Of a stretch of DNA of 64,000 bases, positions 49,993 through 59,971 are shown piece after piece (the first letter of the stretch is position 1; the number at the start of each line of letters is the position of its first letter). The stretch is from Thamnaconus septentrionalis (Eukaryota > Chordata > Actinopteri > Tetraodontiformes > Monacanthidae). Position numbers and translations under genes: made by a program. The stretch is from assembly GCA_009823395.1 (NCBI GenBank), contig CM020510.1, positions 12,342,273-12,406,272 of the forward strand, in the 5' to 3' direction. Under the pieces are notes generated by a model. That model ran no database searches, was not told where the DNA came from, and was given only the letters and a program-made list of their open reading frames with translations.

Positions 49993-52900
49993 TAGGTGTG
50001 TGTGCGTGTGTGGCATTTTGCGATTTGGTGCCTATTTATCTCCAAATAGCCTTTGTTTGAATTCTCACTGTCTTTGCTTGGTTTGAGAGTCTTCCACTGA
50101 CCTCTGTGGCCAAATAGCAGGAAAGATAAACCTATAGTCGCATATCAACTAGTGCATTAGTGACCCTTATTTTTTCCACTAGGTTTTACGTTTTATTTTT
50201 CAATTGGCCGAAAACCTGTCCGTTAAAAGTGTATCGTAAAACCTACACCCCTGCTTTCAACATACAAACATGCATATGTTTCAGCGCAGTGTCACGTTTA
50301 GCCTCTTTAATTATCTCTTTCTTTGAGGTGATGTCATCTGGCAGGTGCAACCACCAATCGAGACCTGAATTTGATGAGATGTAATGTGGAGGATGTTCCG
50401 TGATGATGGAAAAAAATAATAAATTACAGATGAAGTCCTCGTAGTCTCAATGCAAATTTGCCTCTGATTTTCACTCTGGGGTGATTTATTGCAGTTTGAT
50501 CTCCCTGTGGATAATGATGGCCCAATCAGCGTGTGTGACCATGTGTGGCCTTCTCCAGCACCTGTCTGACTACATTCATTTGCTTGATTACCAACGACGC
50601 CCTGGCCGCCCCCGAGGTCCAACCACGGGTGTGAAAATTGCTGTGGCTGCAGTTTCACAGTCTCAGAGTAGCTCTAATGCGCCTGTTGGGGTTAATTCCC
50701 TCCGAATGTTGGGCTCCGCTCTGCGCTCCATCCCGTCCTCACCAGGCAGCACTTAGCCAGGTCCTGCAGCACAGCTCAATTTATTTGCTCAAGTTTAGAA
50801 TGTTCATTGCTCAGACATGTGAAGATAATTTCATCACTTAGGTCTTGTCAGTCCTTTTGCCCAGTTAGCAGCGCAATGTACCGTTTACTGAAAGGTTTTT
50901 TTTGGCTACATCCACGCCTTGAAGTGTTGTTCAAACCAGTTAAATCCGCAAGCAAGCCACTGAGTCATCAAAGGCTAAAATGCACCACTAGTTTTAAATA
51001 ACGAGACAGATACAGAAGCACAACAAAACAAATTTGTAAACACATTTTCTTTGGCGGCAGGAAACCACCCAGCTATTTGATTTGCCGAGGGACTAATCTG
51101 GAAACACATTTGGGGGACTGAAACTGCAGTTTTGTGCTTCTCAAGTCATGACCCGTAGTTTAAACGAACACAGGTCTTTTGAAGGTAGCAATACTGCTTA
51201 CGAGGGACCACATCGTAGGTCGTGTAGCATATCAGTAGCACAGCGATGCATGAAGGGATGAGGAATCTCTTTAATGAACCACATCTTTCTAGGTTTGTCT
51301 TTTCAGACATTTTCAATGGGTTCCTCAATCTATCATTCCACCTTGCTTGCAGGTTAATGCATACACTCAAAGCAACCTCTAGCGTCTGGATAATTCCATA
51401 GATCACAGGAGGAACAAATGTGCACAGGCAACTTGTTCACAGTCTGTCTCTCTGGCTCCCAACTTTGACCCATTTATTGATCCGGGAGCCTCTCTGCATC
51501 CTGCTTCCTTCTGCTCTGATTTACCCTGCAGTCGGTCCTGATCCAAATCAACAGGTGGCCGACCACCATATGGGCATATGGGCATATGGGCTGTGTGTGT
51601 GTGTGTGTGTGTGTTGTGATGTTAATGGATGGAACTTGAGGTGCACGAGACAAAAAGGTCAATAGCAAAGGGCGGCTTGTGGTGAAGGACCCTGCAAGCT
51701 CTACATTACTTATTGATGAAATGCTTTTGTTCATTTGTGTGTCTGTCACTAGCAGCGCGAGTGTATGTGTGTGTGCGTGTCACGCTGTTAATGGATGTGT
51801 GTGTCTGTGTTTGCGCGTGCAGTGAAGCCGTGCGTACACTTATTTGTAAGGTTGTGTAGAATACATAGAACTCTGAATGCTAATCTCTTTTACTTTTGTG
51901 TGCACAGTCAGACGTTCCAGGTGAGAATAATTGATGATGAAGAATACGAAAAGCACGAAAACTTCTTCATTGTGTTGGAGGAGCCCCGCTGGCTCAAGAG
52001 AGGAATCTCAGGTACGTTGTTCTACGTTGACTGAAAGACGATATTGATTCTGTGTTGAAATTATTCCAGGCATTTGTGCAATTTAAATGAAATGCATCAT
52101 CGTCCACGCTTCCACATGGGGTTAAAAACAAATTAAAAAAGCATCGATCAATTCAGCCGTGACTTCTCTTGATAAAAACAAATAAAAAACAAGAAAAGAA
52201 ACATGGAAAGTCAGATGAAGGAAAAGACAACTGCATCTATTTGAATCATTGATTATTGTATTCAAATCAAGGATCCTAAAACTTGAACAGCAGGATGGAA
52301 CAATGAAAATGTTTAAGCTATAAACAAGAGGACAAAGGGAAGAAAGGAAAAGAAAGTAATGGGATTTTTTGGGAGGATAAATAGAAAAAACAATTTTCAA
52401 ATGAAGCCTCACAGCATAAAATATGTTTGTGTTTTTCTTATTTGGATGTGAATTTTCACGTATTTTGGGAAGAAAAGTGTTTTTTATTGCATTGTTATGA
52501 GAAGGGTATTACTATTGTGTCTATATTACATTATACCACTAATACTTATTGTTATCTTTGTCTATTTCTTCCATCACAGCTCTGCTACTAAACCAAGGTA
52601 AGACCCTTGCTGTGTTTCTCCAGATTTGTGTTTCAACAGTCTAACTGCGTGCACATTACTGTCGACCCGTCCTGGACAAGTGGTCTTTGGAAGGCACAGG
52701 TGCAGAATGCAGGACTAGAATTCCGTTTGGTGGCTAATGGCCCACAGCAGCCATTAAAAAGGGCAGAAAGGACGAGTGGTGTCGGCAGCCTGGCCGCAGG
52801 TTTGCTGTGCTGCCTGGTGGTAATTGTTCTTTAGCTGTGCAAAAACCATGTCTGACTCTCTTTGTGGAAAAATACCTCAGTGTGTGCGTGTGTGTGCAGG

Positions 52901-55900
52901 CGACCTTGCGCACTTAGCTCATCCGTCTTGCCAACCTCTAGTATACGAGACTATCAATCTTAAAAATGCAGTGGATTCCAAGATCAGTCAATTTTTTTTT
53001 CACAGAACCAGAAGGAATTGTCTGTGAGCTGAGCTGCTGCTAAAGAAGTGTGCTTAGGTTTCAGTACAGCACAGTTCCAGCAGAAATGGGTGACTTTTCC
53101 CCACTAAAAGAATATATTTTTGGACTGCAAGGATATATTGTAGTTAAACACCGCAGCACGTAGTGGTTAGCCGGGGGGCGAGGCTGCACTAGTAGGAGGA
53201 CTCGAGCCTCAAAGGAACAACGCTCCGTCTGATGTGTCGTGTACAGGAGAACAATAGGGTGAAAAAAGGCAGTAATAAGACAAGGGTGGGCAAGGAAGAG
53301 AAGATCAAGTTTGTGACTTTGCTGATGATGTGAATTACGTGGATGTGGCGGTTTTCTCTTTTTCTCTTCAGCCGAGCATTAACTCGGGGGATGACGAAAT
53401 TAGCCTGACTCAGCTCACAGTCACTGTTTGCTCTGCTGACTTCCTGTTGATTTTGCTGTGGGTGTGTGTTTTTGTGCTGAACTTGAGGTCCGTCACAGCT
53501 GCCGCACTTCAGTGGGTTCATCATTATTATTCTTTTAATTATGCGGTGAGATTCCTCTGCAGCCACTGATTCATCAATGATTAAAGTTGTGTTTATTTTT
53601 ATCGCCTTGCATCCACTGGCGTGATTAAAATTAATGTCCTGCTGTTACTTGCCATTATTGAGCGCTAGTTTTGAATCCTGTAAAGAATCAACTGTCGTAC
53701 ATCTGAGCGCAATTTCTTTTCTTCAGCTTCATATTCTGATTGTTTTTTCACGTCTCCTAAAAATTGACACGTTTGAAGAGAACATCCGTCATGACAGTGC
53801 TTGTTTTTTGGACATTCAAGCCTTCAGCTTTTTCGCCAGAATAGCCAAACACATTTGTGGGCTCTGTCTCTCTGCCTTGCTGCAGGGGAGGGTGGAAATC
53901 TGTCTGTATTTATTTGCTTCACGGAACTGTTCCTTGTTTATCTCTGCACAGCACAATAGAGGAGGCTGAAAATAAATGCTTTTCAGTGAGCCGTAGCATT
54001 CACATTCCAGGCAGGTTTTTTACTGCCGCTACTGGGTCCCAATGCAGATTTTACTGCGTCTGCGAACAGCCAAATCAGTCTGCAATGCCTCTGCTCCATC
54101 ACATATGTACATTTCATTATTTCACGATAGTTTCAGAGCAGGATCTGTGGAAAGGAAACAAGAATTCCTTGATCGGGATGATTTTTAAGATAACTGAGTC
54201 GGCCTGGGAAACATTCTTAGCATAAAGAGATGTTGAAGTGTGCTCTGGGTCTGGCTTGGCTTTACTGACAGCAGCTTTGTTAAAGATGAACAGGGAAAAA
54301 TTAAATACTGAATTTTAATCAAGCGCAGTAGTGCCGCAAAGAACAAAAGCATCTGTCGTCTGAAAAAAGGCCATTGATCTTTGTCATCTGAAGTAGGAGG
54401 ACCTCTGAACATGTGGCTGACTTCAACATGAAAAAAAACAAAAGAAGTAATAAAACATTTTTTTCATTTTTTCTTTTTCCTTTTTTTTTACAGTCACGAC
54501 TCCTGCTGCTTTAGAGCCCAGTCAAAAGAGCATTTTTGGCTGTGCATCTTTCATGAATTTTTGCAAAAGAAATATTAAAATATGTTGTTGTGACTCAGCA
54601 GCTTGTGCAGAGGTACGAGGCGGCTCTAACCTCAAATGACTCAACCAAAACACAGTTGGAGCCCTGCAGCAGCCGTGACCCGTAATGATTCATTGCTCTG
54701 ATTTTTATGCTCACCTCACTTCGATCTTTGGATGTCAGGGGGACGCTGAAAGCCTCTTCTCGAGGGAAAAAAAATAAAAGATGCTGCTGCTGAGTCTGAG
54801 GGCACGCAGAGAGATATATTTATATTGCTCCCTCTCTCTATTCTTTTGTTCTTCAAAAGTAAAAAAAAAAATAAATAAAAGTGTATAGTGAGTTGCAAAT
54901 ACAGCAGATACGTTTCAAACAGTAAAGCAAGTTTTCCTCTTGCGTATTTGCTGTTTTTTCAAAATTAATTTTTGCTGTCACTGAGATACATAAACAAATG
55001 GTCTTAACTGGCTGCTGCGAGACAGACACCCTGCATAAGCAAACTAACAGGCACCTGGTCACACTTGAGACAAAACAAAGATGGATTTTAGCTTTTGCAC
55101 TTTGTTTCCCTCACCACTCTGCTTCTTGCTTCCCCTTGCAAGACGGTACGGAAGGACAGCCGAGCGCTGAGGAGGAAGAGGCCCGCAAGATAGCCGAGAT
55201 GGGGAAGCCTATCTTGGGAGAGCACAGCCGCCTAGAGGTGGTCATCGAGGAGTCGTACGAGTTTAAGGTGCTCTTTACTATTTCATTTATCCTTTTCCTT
55301 TTTCTCTAAATCAGCAGCTTTGTGTTTGTGGCCCCCTGGCGTGCAGCAGGTTGCAACTTCTCTCAAGACCAGGAGTTAAAAAATGATTGAATGACTGACG
55401 ACTATGATATTAGAAAAAAAACTGTTCTTTTGTGGAAACATTGCTGCATGAATAGCAAATCCTTCATGATCTTTTGCATGTCATTTGTTCCTTCTCCAGC
55501 CAAAGATAGGAAGAAGCTTTGTCTTTGCCTTGAAAGTTTCCTTGGTTTGATAACAATAGGAAGAAATATTGTATCACACATTTCTAATTGCGTAACCCAC
55601 AATCACACCCTGTCTCACACCAGCGAACACAAGTTTCACTGTTTCGGTGAGCAGGTTTAATATGGGTTTTACAGCATTACAGCTGCTTGCTCAAAGCATG
55701 CATAATTCAGCACATGCACAGGACACTGCAAAATCTGCTCTTTGGCTCCAGCAGCGTTTTCTCCGGTGCATGAGGCTGCAAAACTGAAGTTGCCCACAAG
55801 CAATTCAAATGGTTTAAATTTGCTCCAGCATTAGCAATAGTTGCGTTTGTAAGTGTAGGTCTGGCAGAGTCCAACATAAAATAGAATGATGCCTTTCTAA

Positions 55901-58900
55901 TGCTGCTATTTTGACTGATGAGACCCTGGAGGGCATGACTCGACTCCTGAAGTCCTTTTAATGAATTCAAAACATAAGTTTCAATAGCTATAAAACTGGA
56001 GGAAAAGTGAGAATGCTCACCAATCAAGCAGCAGCCTGACTTTCAGACAGTGAGAGAATGGCTTTTAAAGGTCGAAGTCATTACAAAAGGGTAGAGTGAA
56101 AAAAGGTCAGCAGTAAACAAAATAATTTCAACAGCACTGATATATTAGAACCTGCTGTTTATTCACAAGACAGTGTGTCAAAATTCAATATTCTCAGCCT
56201 TCACTTGATTACAGAAGTCGATTGAAGGCCTGAGTTGATATTATTGGTCTGTCTCAGATGATTTGTGGCTGGAGTCAGAGGTTCAGGAATTCAGCATTCA
56301 TTTATATCCACAGGAGATCAATGTCAGTGAACTGATCAATGTGCCGTACAATAATAAACAAATATGGGTTTGTTTCTGTTCAGTCTAACACAGGAAAGTT
56401 TTGTTTTGTTATCATTGGTGGTAAAACACAATGTTTCAGCTGCCTGTGGTCTTCAACAATGAGATTAATGAGATTACTAGATATGAATATGTGCCAAAAA
56501 GAAACTACTTTAGTGTTCATTGTCAACAACAGTGGCAAACAGCCACCAGGCTGTTGACTGCTAATTATGATTGTGCTGTTGTTATATCTCAGAGTGATGA
56601 GCGGGTGCACCACAGGGTTGAGTGTCTGCTCCCACAGACATTTAATTAGTGAGCTTCAGGGTCGTTCTCAGTCTGTTGTGCCTTTCCACTCCGCCAGTCT
56701 GTTTCTCTTTTCTATTTTCTTCTCAGCCGCCGCAGCGTCACCTGACTCTGTCACCTGTCCCCCAGCGTGACTGGTCACTAACAAAGTGTGTCGTGTCTTC
56801 TTGTGTGCAGAGCACCGTTGACAAGCTCATTAAGAAGACCAACCTGGCTCTGGTGATCGGCACGCACTCCTGGAGGGAACAGTTTGTGGAGGCAGTCACT
56901 GTCAGCGCAGGTGAGCACTGCGTGGACGGACTGCAGTGTTATTTTTTAACATTCATTATCTATCTTTGAAATGCTGCAGTGCTCTTTTTGCGAACCTTTT
57001 TATTGATCTACTTTTTACTCTTGTTTAATCAACGACACTGGCTTTAAAAAAAAAGTATTTTATACTCCTTTTTTATTATCCAAGCAACCACAAAGTGTTT
57101 CACTTAAAGAAACCTGTAATTATTAAAGGTAAAATTCATCATTATGAAAGTATGCTTTTAAAACATTAATCCACTTAGCTCATCTTGAGGCAATTACACT
57201 TTTGTAATATACCCTTGCTCACCCTTCATCTTCTTTTATGTTTGGTAAATGGTTGGCTGGTAATAATGGTATAGAACAATAAGGGTGCAGCAGGCCATAC
57301 AGGTTTATTGCGTGTCGCATTTGCAGTCTAAGAGCATCACCTAGTGGAAGCATGTTGTCACTTCAAGCAGGAGATTATGTTCTCCTGCTAGCGCAACCGA
57401 ACAAGCTGTAGTGTGCACCATGAGCAAGCTTGTAGAATAAAACTGAAATGTGATGTGCCATGAGTTCAATGTTTTTACAGACTTTTGCATTTGAATGTAA
57501 AGAGCTGTAGCTGAAGAGGGCCAAGTAAAATGGGCAATCTGGCTCCTAAAGAGATTAGTGGCAACATGTCTGTGAAGGTTTACAATCATCCAGGCCTCAA
57601 AGAGGAGCATAAACCTTTAAGGTCTTCGAGAGAGGAACGAGCATTGTTGTCCTACATGTAGAAGGTCCTTCAAGAAAAAGAGAGGAGGCTCTTCACACAG
57701 CATAACATTCCAGTTTATTTCAAGCAGCACATCCTCAGGCAGATACGGGCTCATCCCAATGATAAAACTTTAAGACCCGCACTCTGCAGTCTGACCTATG
57801 CAGTCCATCTTCACAATTGCTCCTCCATTGACAACTCCAATGGTCACATCTTGATCTTGGCGGAAAGGTGGTTTGAGAGATGTGTAAAAGATGTTGTCTG
57901 TGTCCACCTGGAGGAATTGCTCATGTCATCATCTATAAATTACTGCCTTGAAATCACTCCCCGCCCCCCAGCGTTTAATCCCCATTTCACACCTCGGCCC
58001 AGGTTAGCCGAACGACTCATATGGTGGCAGGCGTGCAGGGTGTGGAACAGCCCACCCACGGCCAATGGGTCATTAGAGTGATGACTCACAATGGGTTTCA
58101 CTCTATCAGCATCACAAAACACCTTTTGTTGAGAGGGTGGAACTCTAGGACTGATTTCAGAGCTGAATACTGACTTTGGATGACATGTAAAACGTTTTCA
58201 ACCTCCAAGAATCAAATAGTTCCATACGTTAACGGCCATGTGGGAACGGGAAAGTAATTTCAAACATCCCTGTTGCAGCCTGGAGCCTCGGCTCCACCGA
58301 CACCCACAACACAATGCTCCTCTACACTCTGCTCTTGCGTCTTGGGCTGCATGAACTGATTTTAAAGTGGCAGTGGGCCTTTGATGCTCAGAATGACTCA
58401 TACTGTACACATTAGTGGCCCACGCTGCACTACAAATATTGAATCAGAACAGAACTATTTAATTTTACATACAATGCTTAGCTCACTCCCATACTGCAAC
58501 GTTTTCCTTGTTTCTTATGCGTCCTGTGTACATTTTGGAAGTCAGTTCTCATTACAGCATAATGTGAAACAGCCCCAATAAGAATCTGCCGAAATCAAAT
58601 GCTTTTGTGTTGATGTCCATGTTTTAAACAAAAGGTGCAAATGCCTGAGTCCTTTTTTCTTATGTAATTATTTAAAAAGTTACATCTGACATTCCCCCCT
58701 GGTAAATGCTGGAAAATCTGATATCCCGTGGTGATGAATATAGTATTTAATCTAATCTAATCTAATCTAATCTACTCTCTGGCTTTCTCCACTTTAGGCG
58801 ACGGCGACGACGACGACGAGGGTCGTGAGGGGCGACTCCCGTCCTGCTACGACTACGTCATGCACTTCCTCACCGTCTTCTGGAAAGTTCTGTTCGCCTG

Positions 58901-59971
58901 CGTGCCGCCCACAGAGTACTGGAACGGCTGGGCCTGCTTCCTGGTCTCCATCAGCGTCATCGGCCTCCTCACCGCCTTCATAGGGGACTTAGCGTCACAT
59001 TTCGGCTGCACCGTGGGCCTTCGCGATACAGTGACTGCCGTGGTGTTTGTCGCCCTGGGAACTTCTATTCCGGGTGAGCGACAAATCCAGCACCTGCTTT
59101 AAGCTTCAGGATGTGTCAGTCCATCAGTCCATCAATCAATCAAACAATCAATCAATCAATCATTCAACTTTTATTTGTTAAATGCTAAATCACAATCAAA
59201 GGCGAATAATTACAAAGCTCTATAGACATAATATAGATAGATATAAATGTCTAGAAATGAATAATAAATACAGAAAGACGCACATGAGTGTATGTCCATA
59301 TATATGCGCATATATGCATATACATATATGTATGTGTGTATATACATATAAGTCATATGATAAGAAATACTATTGTTTTGTTATAGCTAAAACTTTAATT
59401 AAAGTTTAAATAGATGTAAAAGTAGTGGACTGTTTTGCTGTTGTCCATATTGAAATTATTAATCCGCGATCGAAAGGGGGCAAGAATTCAGTCAGTGGAT
59501 GTTGGGCTTCTTAAAGGAGAGCAAACCAGAGGGAGGCAGAAACTGTGTGTGTGTGTGTTCTGAGCATCTCCATCTGCGTTTTCTCCTACCGCAGACACCT
59601 TTGCGAGCAAAGTGGCCGCCATCCAGGACCAGCACGCCGACGCGTCTGTGGGCAACGTCACCGGCAGCAATGCCGTCAACGTGTTCCTGGGGATCGGCGT
59701 GGCCTGGTCGGTGGCCGCCGTCTACTGGGAAATCAAAGGGAAGAAGTTCCGGGTGGACCCCGGCTCGCTGGCCTTCTCCGTCACCCTCTTCACCATCTTC
59801 GCTTTCATCAGCATGGCGGTGCTGCTGTTCAGACGCCGGCCCTCCATCGGCGGCGAGCTGGGTGGTCCCAGGAAGTCCCGGCTCCTCACCACCCTGCTGT
59901 TCCTGGGTCTGTGGTTCCTCTACATCCTCTTCTCCAGCCTGGAGGCCTACTGCCACATCAAGGGCTTTTAA
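40914..59971 (+). CDS. slc8a2: Sodium/calcium exchanger, NCX2-type (14 coding exons, joined)
   Basis: Plasma-membrane antiporter that exports one Ca2+ in exchange for three Na+ (established for the SLC8 family). Coding exons: 40914-41300, 42356-42493, 42638-42865, 43502-43891, 45112-45237, 46375-46570, 46999-47129, 48780-49153, 51908-52011, 52580-52597, 55143-55267, 56811-56910, 58798-59073, 59595-59971. Phases match at every junction; total 2970 nt, 989 aa plus stop (human NCX2 is about 920 aa). Seen: signal peptide, both alpha repeats (GSSAPE; GTSIPDTFAS), XIP-like basic segment, two Calx-beta domains with intact DDD Ca2+ sites, and the family C-terminus ending HIKGF. NCX2 rather than NCX1 or NCX3 is chosen from LLNLRVGDA in CBD1, WLKRGIS before the microexon and no D/E/F-type cassettes. 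The extra length lies mostly in the N-terminus and in a Gly/Asn-rich insert in exon 4. The teleost a/b paralogue is unresolved; fish NCX4 is less likely. Confidence 0.93.
42356..42493 (+). CDS. slc8a2: slc8a2 exon 2: alpha-1 repeat, first half
   Basis: 46 codons, phase 0 at both ends; acceptor ctaccag, donor gtactg. It encodes residues 130-175, starting EKEVTI, with the family motif [21 protein letters not shown]. The GSSAPE segment (residues 163-168) holds alpha-1 cation-coordinating residues, including Glu168. The next intron is only 144 nt, and its first 46 nt are largely a CA repeat that starts seven bases into the intron. Confidence 0.93.
42500..42539 (+). repeat. CA microsatellite abutting the exon 2 donor
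   Basis: An uninterrupted CA tract begins seven bases into the 144-nt intron 2 and fills about a quarter of it. Confidence 0.9.
42638..42865 (+). CDS. slc8a2: slc8a2 exon 3: alpha-1 repeat, second half, and next membrane segments
   Basis: 76 codons, phase 0; acceptor cttgtctctccag, donor gtaagg. Residues 176-251. [14 protein letters not shown] completes alpha-1, including Ser194 and Asn198 at conserved ion-path positions. A membrane segment ([12 protein letters not shown]), the loop [10 protein letters not shown] shared by vertebrate NCX, and another membrane segment ([14 protein letters not shown]) follow. Confidence 0.93.
43502..43891 (+). CDS. slc8a2: slc8a2 exon 4: membrane segment, XIP region, start of cytosolic loop
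   Basis: 130 codons, phase 0; acceptor gtctgctccag, donor gtgaga. Residues 252-381. A membrane segment ([16 protein letters not shown]) is followed by the autoinhibitory XIP-like basic stretch at residues 274-293 ([20 protein letters not shown]). XIP governs Na+-dependent inactivation and PIP2 response in NCX1. A Gly283 replaces the second aromatic of the usual YVYK. Residues 300-370 form a Gly/Ala/Asn-rich, poorly conserved insert ([22 protein letters not shown]) longer than in mammals, ending at the conserved ELDESRRE. Confidence 0.92.
45112..45237 (+). CDS. slc8a2: slc8a2 exon 5: cytosolic linker before CBD1
   Basis: 42 codons, phase 0; acceptor ctgtcccacag, donor gttaca (weak). Residues 382-423: [20 protein letters not shown], then [20 protein letters not shown]. 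This conserved linker joins the XIP region to CBD1. The donor runs straight into a CA repeat (45239-45253). Confidence 0.92.
45239..45253 (+). repeat. CA tract abutting the exon 5 donor
   Basis: The weak donor gttaca runs directly into seven CA units. Confidence 0.85.
45610..46305 (+). mobile_element. Decayed Tc1/mariner-like transposon (3' part) in intron 5
   Basis: The block matches, piece by piece, the transposase part of a common fish Tc1-like element: a gattggaaaa...ttgcctgg segment, ggtgtaatggcgtggg, then [11 protein letters not shown] (about 46141-46173) around the catalytic Glu of the DD34E triad, and the end aataaagtggccag. An in-frame stop just before PQSP and other breaks show it is dead. 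It ends about 75 nt before the exon 6 acceptor. Confidence 0.7.
46375..46570 (+). CDS. slc8a2: slc8a2 exon 6: linker end and first strands of CBD1
   Basis: 65 codons plus one base (phase 1 exit); acceptor ctcccccaag, donor gtgccg (weak). Residues 424-488, starting [21 protein letters not shown]1 begins around residue 460; Glu468 (SRISFES) sits at the Ca2+-ligand position matching NCX1 E385. CMENCG is a family motif. A decayed Tc1-like transposon ends about 75 nt upstream of the acceptor. Confidence 0.9.
46999..47129 (+). CDS. slc8a2: slc8a2 exon 7: CBD1 core strands
   Basis: Two bases plus 43 codons; acceptor gctccccag, donor gtgagt. Residues 489-532 contain [18 protein letters not shown] and the [11 protein letters not shown] strand. 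The acidic residues of TEDGSA and GSDYQYSE include conserved Calx-beta Ca2+ ligands. Confidence 0.93.
48780..49153 (+). CDS. slc8a2: slc8a2 exon 8: end of CBD1 and start of CBD2
   Basis: 124 codons plus two bases (phase 2 exit); acceptor tgttcgtccag, donor gtgagt. Residues 533-656. Both acidic Ca2+ clusters are present: [13 protein letters not shown] (Asp537-539) and [10 protein letters not shown] (Asp588-590), the latter marking the CBD1/CBD2 hinge. [13 protein letters not shown] is the best evidence for NCX2. CBD2 begins with SESVGTMEV and NSGARGTV and continues to [10 protein letters not shown]. The exon is very GC-rich compared with the AT-rich introns beside it. Confidence 0.95.
49966..50013. 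repeat. GT microsatellite in intron 8
   Basis: GT tract with tagg and gc interruptions. Confidence 0.93.
51594..51615. repeat. GT microsatellite in intron 8
   Basis: About 11 GT units. Confidence 0.9.
51908..52011 (+). CDS. slc8a2: slc8a2 exon 9: CBD2 cassette, A-type
   Basis: One completing base, 34 codons and one base; acceptor ttgtgtgcacag, donor gtacgt. Residues 657-691. This is the position of the mutually exclusive A/B exon of NCX1 and NCX3. The Ca2+-binding half is A-type (IIDDEEYEK), while the tail ([13 protein letters not shown]) resembles NCX2 and, in LEEPRW, the B exon of NCX1. No second alternative copy was seen in the 2.75-kb upstream intron. Confidence 0.92.
52580..52597 (+). 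CDS. slc8a2: slc8a2 exon 10: 18-nt microexon (ALLLNQ)
   Basis: Only 18 nt, between acceptor tccatcacag and a strong donor gtaaga. It completes Ala692 with the base from exon 9 and encodes LLLNQ plus the first base of Asp698. Identity is secure because ALLLNQ follows WLKRGIS in NCX2, and this matches the C exon of mammalian SLC8 genes. Its length is a multiple of three, so skipping keeps the frame (the junction codon would change from GCT to GAC). Confidence 0.9.
55143..55267 (+). CDS. slc8a2: slc8a2 exon 11: end of CBD2
   Basis: Two bases plus 41 codons; acceptor ccccttgcaag, donor gtgctc (weak). Residues 698-739: a variable acidic lead ([20 protein letters not shown]) and then the conserved [20 protein letters not shown] ending FK. 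It follows the microexon in phase. Confidence 0.92.
56811..56910 (+). CDS. slc8a2: slc8a2 exon 12: linker after CBD2
   Basis: 33 codons plus one base; acceptor ttcttgtgtgcag, donor gtgagc. Residues 740-772: [20 protein letters not shown] and [13 protein letters not shown], nearly invariant across vertebrate NCX. It leads from CBD2 back to the membrane. Confidence 0.94.
57590..58130 (+). mobile_element. Penelope-like retroelement remnant, endonuclease core deleted
   Basis: An open stretch (57659-57910) reads [37 protein letters not shown], then [20 protein letters not shown]. These are the blocks around the C-terminal GIY-YIG endonuclease of fish Penelope-like elements. The part between YAVH and HIL that should carry the GIY-YIG core is missing (roughly 60 residues). 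A noncoding tail follows to about 58130. Lies in intron 12 of slc8a2. Confidence 0.6.
58749..58774 (+). promoter_or_regulatory. (TCTAA)n array in the branch-point window of exon 13
   Basis: Five near-perfect aatct/tctaa units end about 23 nt before the acceptor at 58797. Each CTAAT fits the vertebrate branch-point consensus (yUnAy), giving several equivalent candidate branch sites. Confidence 0.5.
58798..59073 (+). CDS. slc8a2: slc8a2 exon 13: second membrane block and alpha-2 first half
   Basis: Two bases, 91 codons, one base; acceptor ctttctccactttag, donor gtgagc. Residues 773-864. An acidic run (GDGDDDDEG) precedes [20 protein letters not shown], the membrane-proximal [10 protein letters not shown], a membrane segment ([16 protein letters not shown]), [12 protein letters not shown], and the first half of alpha-2 ([13 protein letters not shown]). 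The branch-point window of this exon is a (TCTAA)n repeat. Confidence 0.95.
59127..59235 (+). repeat. (AATC)n-led retroelement tail remnant
   Basis: An AATC tandem run (59127-59163) followed by acttttatttg...aaatcacaatcaaag resembles the common fish repeat with an AATC run, a TTTATTT-box and an 'aattcacaac' block. It lies in intron 13. Confidence 0.4.
59595..59971 (+). CDS. slc8a2: slc8a2 exon 14: alpha-2 second half and C-terminus, with stop
   Basis: Two bases, 124 codons and TAA; acceptor ctcctaccgcag. Residues 865-989. D-TFASKVAA completes the alpha-2 ion site (TSIPDTFAS), with [20 protein letters not shown] as its second half. Two further membrane segments follow ([38 protein letters not shown]), then the cytosolic end [25 protein letters not shown] is the conserved last loop. 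A GT repeat lies about 40-55 nt before the acceptor. Confidence 0.96.

Noticed and set aside
49154..51907. Mutually exclusive B-type CBD2 exon
   Set aside because: No segment with the expected EEYEK-like motif and flanking splice sites was seen.
53372..53460. Possible extra cassette exon after a strong cttcag acceptor in intron 10
   Set aside because: Donor is weak (gtgtgt) and the peptide ([14 protein letters not shown]) matches no NCX cassette.
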